Shown here: in pieces, positions 61,080-64,000 of the stretch
How positions within the stretch are numbered: position 1 is the stretch's first letter
How the letters are laid out: each line of letters begins with the position of its first letter
DNA from: Epiperipatus broadwayi
Taxonomy: Eukaryota; Onychophora; Udeonychophora; Euonychophora; Peripatidae
Length of the DNA stretch: 64,000 nt
Direction: 5' to 3'
Assembly: GCA_028023455.1 (NCBI GenBank)
Contig: JAQFVV010000018.1
Location: 7,059,274-7,123,273, forward strand
The notes under the pieces: generated by a model
What the model was told of the DNA's origin: nothing
Database searches by the model: none
Seen by the model: only the letters and a program-made list of their open reading frames with translations
Program-made: the position numbers and the translations under genes

Positions 61080-61560
61080 GTCAACACTATCATGATAAAA
61101 GTTATTTAAATAATTGAATATAAACTGATAGACATGTGTTGAAATAAGTGCTACTTCTGTAGTTTACGTTTATGTTTTCATAATTTGTATATGCCTATGG
61201 AAAACATATTATAATATAATTCAACTAGTAGACAATATATTTTAAGCTACAATTGTATCTTGTAATTGTTGCTAAGAAAGATAAAAAGTTCTAAGTCGGA
61301 GTGAAGGCTTAGGTACTTTTAGATTTTATTATTATCTTTGGAAATAAAGAAATATGTAATGTATCCAAGATTTTAATTGTAAATAGTGTACATAGTTTGT
61401 TTTGTTAAAAGTATTATAATAAAATTTGTTAAACTTGTTTTTATAAATTTTTGCGTTATCTTGATTTTTCACACCGCAAACATATGATCTCAAGATATGT
61501 TAAACCAAATAAAATATTTGCACGTAGGAATGAGATTATTTATTTGAATAATTATAGTGT
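61080..61560 (+). repeat. LTR-like repeat end, copy 2 (partner at 25.7-26.1 kb)
   Basis: Matches 25700-26110 in order and orientation (see that entry). Near the end it reads 'gatttttcacaccgcaaaca' followed by a TGATCTCAAGA-like stretch, which might be a primer-binding site in the position following an LTR. Confidence 0.35.
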
Positions 61561-61738
61561 TTCTTAATATTATTTATTTTGAGAATTTTTTCTATTTTAC
61601 ATCATTATTATCATTATGATCATAAACTAATTATATAATGTATTACACAGAATTACAATATTATTCGCTGCCATGCATTTTCAGATTATCAGATTATACC
61701 ACATATTCTATTTGAGATGCTATATGAAAACTAAAAAT

Positions 61739-61756
61739 TATATTATTATTATTATT

Positions 61757-61837
<81 letters not shown>

Positions 61838-61838
61838 G
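61739..61838. repeat. (ATT)n(ATC)n(ATT)n tract: 3' tail of the LINE
   Basis: A 100-bp trinucleotide tract, ATT at both ends and ATC in the middle. It directly follows the minus-strand LINE polyadenylation signal and 3' UTR, so it is best read as the LINE's simple-repeat tail, since expanded and mutated. Confidence 0.85.
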
Positions 61839-64000
61839 TTTCAAAGCAAAACTTTATTGAGTCTAAAAAGTTACAGAGTCACATCTAGTACTATATTGAT
61901 TTGTTACAAATGCAAAACAAATTACAAAACTTTCAGTATATAAGTCTTTATCATTTCTGCATACTTTCTTTCTTGTTTTTAAATTTGGTCTTCTATTTAG
62001 TTCAGTTTATGCTTGCATCTCTTTGAAGTTGGAAAAAAAGCTGATGTTGAAAATGTCATCATCTATCATATTGGACTTTATATTTTATAGACTGGATCTT
62101 TGTTTCAAGTATGACCATGTGGCTGCAAACACATCTGGTTGAGCTAGGATGCTGTCTTTCTGAACAGTTCTAGTTTTATTGAATATGTTGCTGGGTGGTG
62201 TCGAGGGTTATTAGCAAATGCAAAAGTGCATCTGGTACACCAGTAGGCATAAAGGCTATATGTTGCTGCACGAATAGCAGGGATGTTGCCTTTTTTAAAT
62301 GTATTTATTATTTCATCAATTGAAATGATGGCCTTTCTATATGTGGTAAACATTGTGTGATGTTTTGTTTCTAGAGCACTGCAGGAATGAAGAAAATGAT
62401 CTTGTGTCTCTTCTTCTCTATACATAGCCCACACATGGGGTCTATATTTGTATAGAATCTACGAAATCTAAGGAAATGTGTTGTGGGTAGAGCATTAAGA
62501 TTAAGCTTAAGTAGAAAATCAAATAATTTTGGTTCTAATGACCATTTTCTGAATTGTTGCAGTAGTTGCCTGTTGTCTATCCCAAGAACTGATGGATGTA
62601 AATTAGGTGTCTGGTTTGGGTATAGTATATTATAAACGTCCCAGTATATATACTTGTTGTTATTATTGAGTGATATTTTGTTGTATATTGGCTTGAGTTC
62701 TTCAATCAGTGTGGATAGATATCCATATGAAGGGAGTGGTCTGTCTGTGGGTATTATACTAATTACACACTCCAGGTCTGGAAATCTTTTTATGGTTGCT
62801 GTTATTAGATTTACTGATTTCTGTGTGTAAAAAACATTGATTGTATGGAGTCCAAGTCCATTGCTATGTGGTGGTCTGCTCAGATTTTTTAAAGAAATTG
62901 CCACTGTCTTTCTCTTCCATATTAGTTTGTTACAGAATGATGAGATTTTAGATATGAATGTTTTTGCAAATTTGATTATAGGTGTGTAGTAGGTAATTTT
63001 TGTAATTATAAGTTGATTAAATAGTGCTAGATTTGCATATATTAACAGGTATGACTTTTCAAGTGAGGCTGTGATTTTTTCAGCATCTTTTTTTAATTTA
63101 TTTTGAATTTTTTGCCTCATTCCATTGGTTCCAAGATAGAAAGGGAAACCAAGGAAAGCAGATGGTTTACCATTAAACATTTCTGTACAGTGCTTGCCTG
63201 TGTATATTGACCATGCAACAGTTTTTATTTGTGTTAATTTTTAAATTAAAATTTGAGGTATAATTCTTGATTATCTCTTGTAATATGGGGAGGTTCTTTT
63301 TAGAGGGGAGGAAAATGGTTACATCATCCATATAGGCTATGCATGATATATTTAAAACAGTGTTTGCGATTTGAATGCCTTTTATTTTTTTTGTATCTCT
63401 ATTAATAGAGGATTTATATATATTGTAAAGAGCAAGGCACTGAGGGGGGATCCTTGTAGGATGGATTGACTCGGTCTGAAGGCTGGTGAATTTTTTCCAT
63501 TCAATGTGATGTGAATTTTATGGCTGAGTAGCAGATTGGCTATTATATATAGTAGGGATGGAGGTATTGTTGTTTTCCTCAGCACATCTAATAGTTTGGC
63601 TATAGGCACTGAGTCAAATGCTGCCTCAATGTCTAATTGAACTATAATTGGTGCATATTTCTTTCTTTTTTTTACTACTTCGATTATTGTTTTGTACATT
63701 AAGACACCCTGCCCAATGGATGATCCTTTTTTGGCATATTGTGCTGATGATAACACAGGGAGTATATGTTGTTCTATTTTCTCCTTTATTACTCTTTCGA
63801 GAAATTTTTATTCCTAAAGGTCCCATTGAAATTAGTCATAGATTAGATAAAGATGATATTGCTGTTGGTTTTTTGTTAAATGGAACCATTGCAATTGGGT
63901 ATAGACTTTGTATGTTGTAAATTTTTTGGGATATGTAATTGGCTAGATTGCACAGGTATTTGGCTGTGAAGTGACTAAGATGTTTGAACACAAATTTGGG
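61838..64000 (-). mobile_element. L1/Tx1-like LINE, 3' part, continuing beyond the window
   Basis: The minus strand holds reverse transcriptase, C-terminal domain, a 3' UTR of about 300 bp with AATAAA (61853-61858) and a trinucleotide tail. The 5' end lies past 64000. Non-LTR retrotransposons insert by target-primed reverse transcription, so presence of the 3' end with a repeat tail is expected. Confidence 0.85.
62144..63990 (-). pseudogene. LINE ORF2 (reverse transcriptase, zinc-knuckle C-terminus), broken
   Basis: From 5' to 3' on the minus strand: a worn PISMGPLGIKI...R.IKEKIEQHILPVLSSAQY stretch (63.7-63.9 kb; the usual RPISL...Q.GF region), QLDIEAAFDSVPIAK with the first catalytic Asp (about 63.63 kb), LQGSPLSALLFTIYINPLL (about 63.42-63.47 kb) and AYMDDVTIFLPSKKN carrying the catalytic Asp pair (about 63.3 kb). 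Next is a long connection domain (ASLEKSYLLIYANLALFNQL, 62.9-63.1 kb) and a Cys/His knuckle CGLCIEKEE..DHFLHSC (about 62.38-62.44 kb). Breaks are seen in an A-rich run at about 63382, near 63240, and at about 62.4 kb inside the knuckle. Assignment to the L1/Tx1 side is by overall motif style; the clade is not certain. Confidence 0.85.

Noticed and set aside
61673-61888. Plus-strand frame with a long isoleucine run
   Set aside because: It is a translation of the ATT/ATC trinucleotide tail of the LINE.
1-64000. CRISPR arrays, operons, ribosomal RNA genes or a viral genome
   Set aside because: No regularly spaced direct repeats, gene clusters with ribosome binding sites or rRNA-like conserved blocks were seen. 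All replication-type proteins belong to transposable elements.

Overview
The window is eukaryotic nuclear DNA of very low G+C (about a quarter by eye). It is dominated by non-coding sequence, long (TA)n, (CA)n and (ATT/ATC)n microsatellites, and the remains of many transposable elements. The mix of elements points to an invertebrate animal: a Penelope-like element with a GIY-YIG endonuclease, an RTE-type LINE, an L1/Tx1-like LINE, a ZMYM1-like hAT transposase relic and tRNA-derived fragments. The sequence alone does not settle the phylum. No bacterial or viral genome organisation is present.

The clearest host genes are two intact choline/ethanolamine-kinase-like genes on the minus strand, CEK-A (9582-10676) and CEK-B (30411-31502). 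They are paralogues that align without gaps. Both have an uninterrupted coding region, and both have a splice-acceptor-like site exactly 27 nt upstream of the ATG. Their flanks are also recognisably homologous (about 3.2-5.8 kb against 21.9-28.8 kb), so this looks like an old tandem segmental duplication of 10-20 kb rather than retroposition. Copy A later received a Penelope terminal fragment (3281-3582) that is missing from the matching site in copy B. Copy B carries about 4.8 kb (22.65-27.4 kb) that is absent from copy A.

Layout: 1-3.2 kb, AT-rich DNA with one 121-codon ORF for a possible two-helix membrane protein. 3.2-10.7 kb, duplication copy A ending in CEK-A, with a faint LINE endonuclease-like relic. 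10.7-19.1 kb, no gene seen. 19.2-20.8 kb, hAT transposase pseudogene. 21.9-31.5 kb, duplication copy B ending in CEK-B. 33.4-33.8 kb, a CCAAT/CRE/TATA promoter-like array with a candidate first coding exon on the plus strand. 35-41 kb, tRNA-derived fragments and a decayed RTE LINE. 43.4-44.0 kb, a long imperfect inverted repeat. 44-53.5 kb, microsatellites and small GC-richer patches. 53.5-56.4 kb, two Penelope-like copies in opposite orientation forming a palindrome of about 1.2-kb arms, with hammerhead-ribozyme-like motifs in their terminal repeats. 56.4-61.6 kb, AT-rich DNA with a second hammerhead-like motif and an LTR-like repeat. 61.7-64.0 kb, a minus-strand L1/Tx1-like LINE running off the window end, its 3' tail being the (ATT/ATC)n microsatellite.

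I found no convincing new multi-gene system. The points most worth following are the duplicated kinases with an altered choline-binding aromatic region, the conserved 27-nt leader/acceptor arrangement, and the hammerhead relics and arm-to-arm similarity gradient in the Penelope palindrome.
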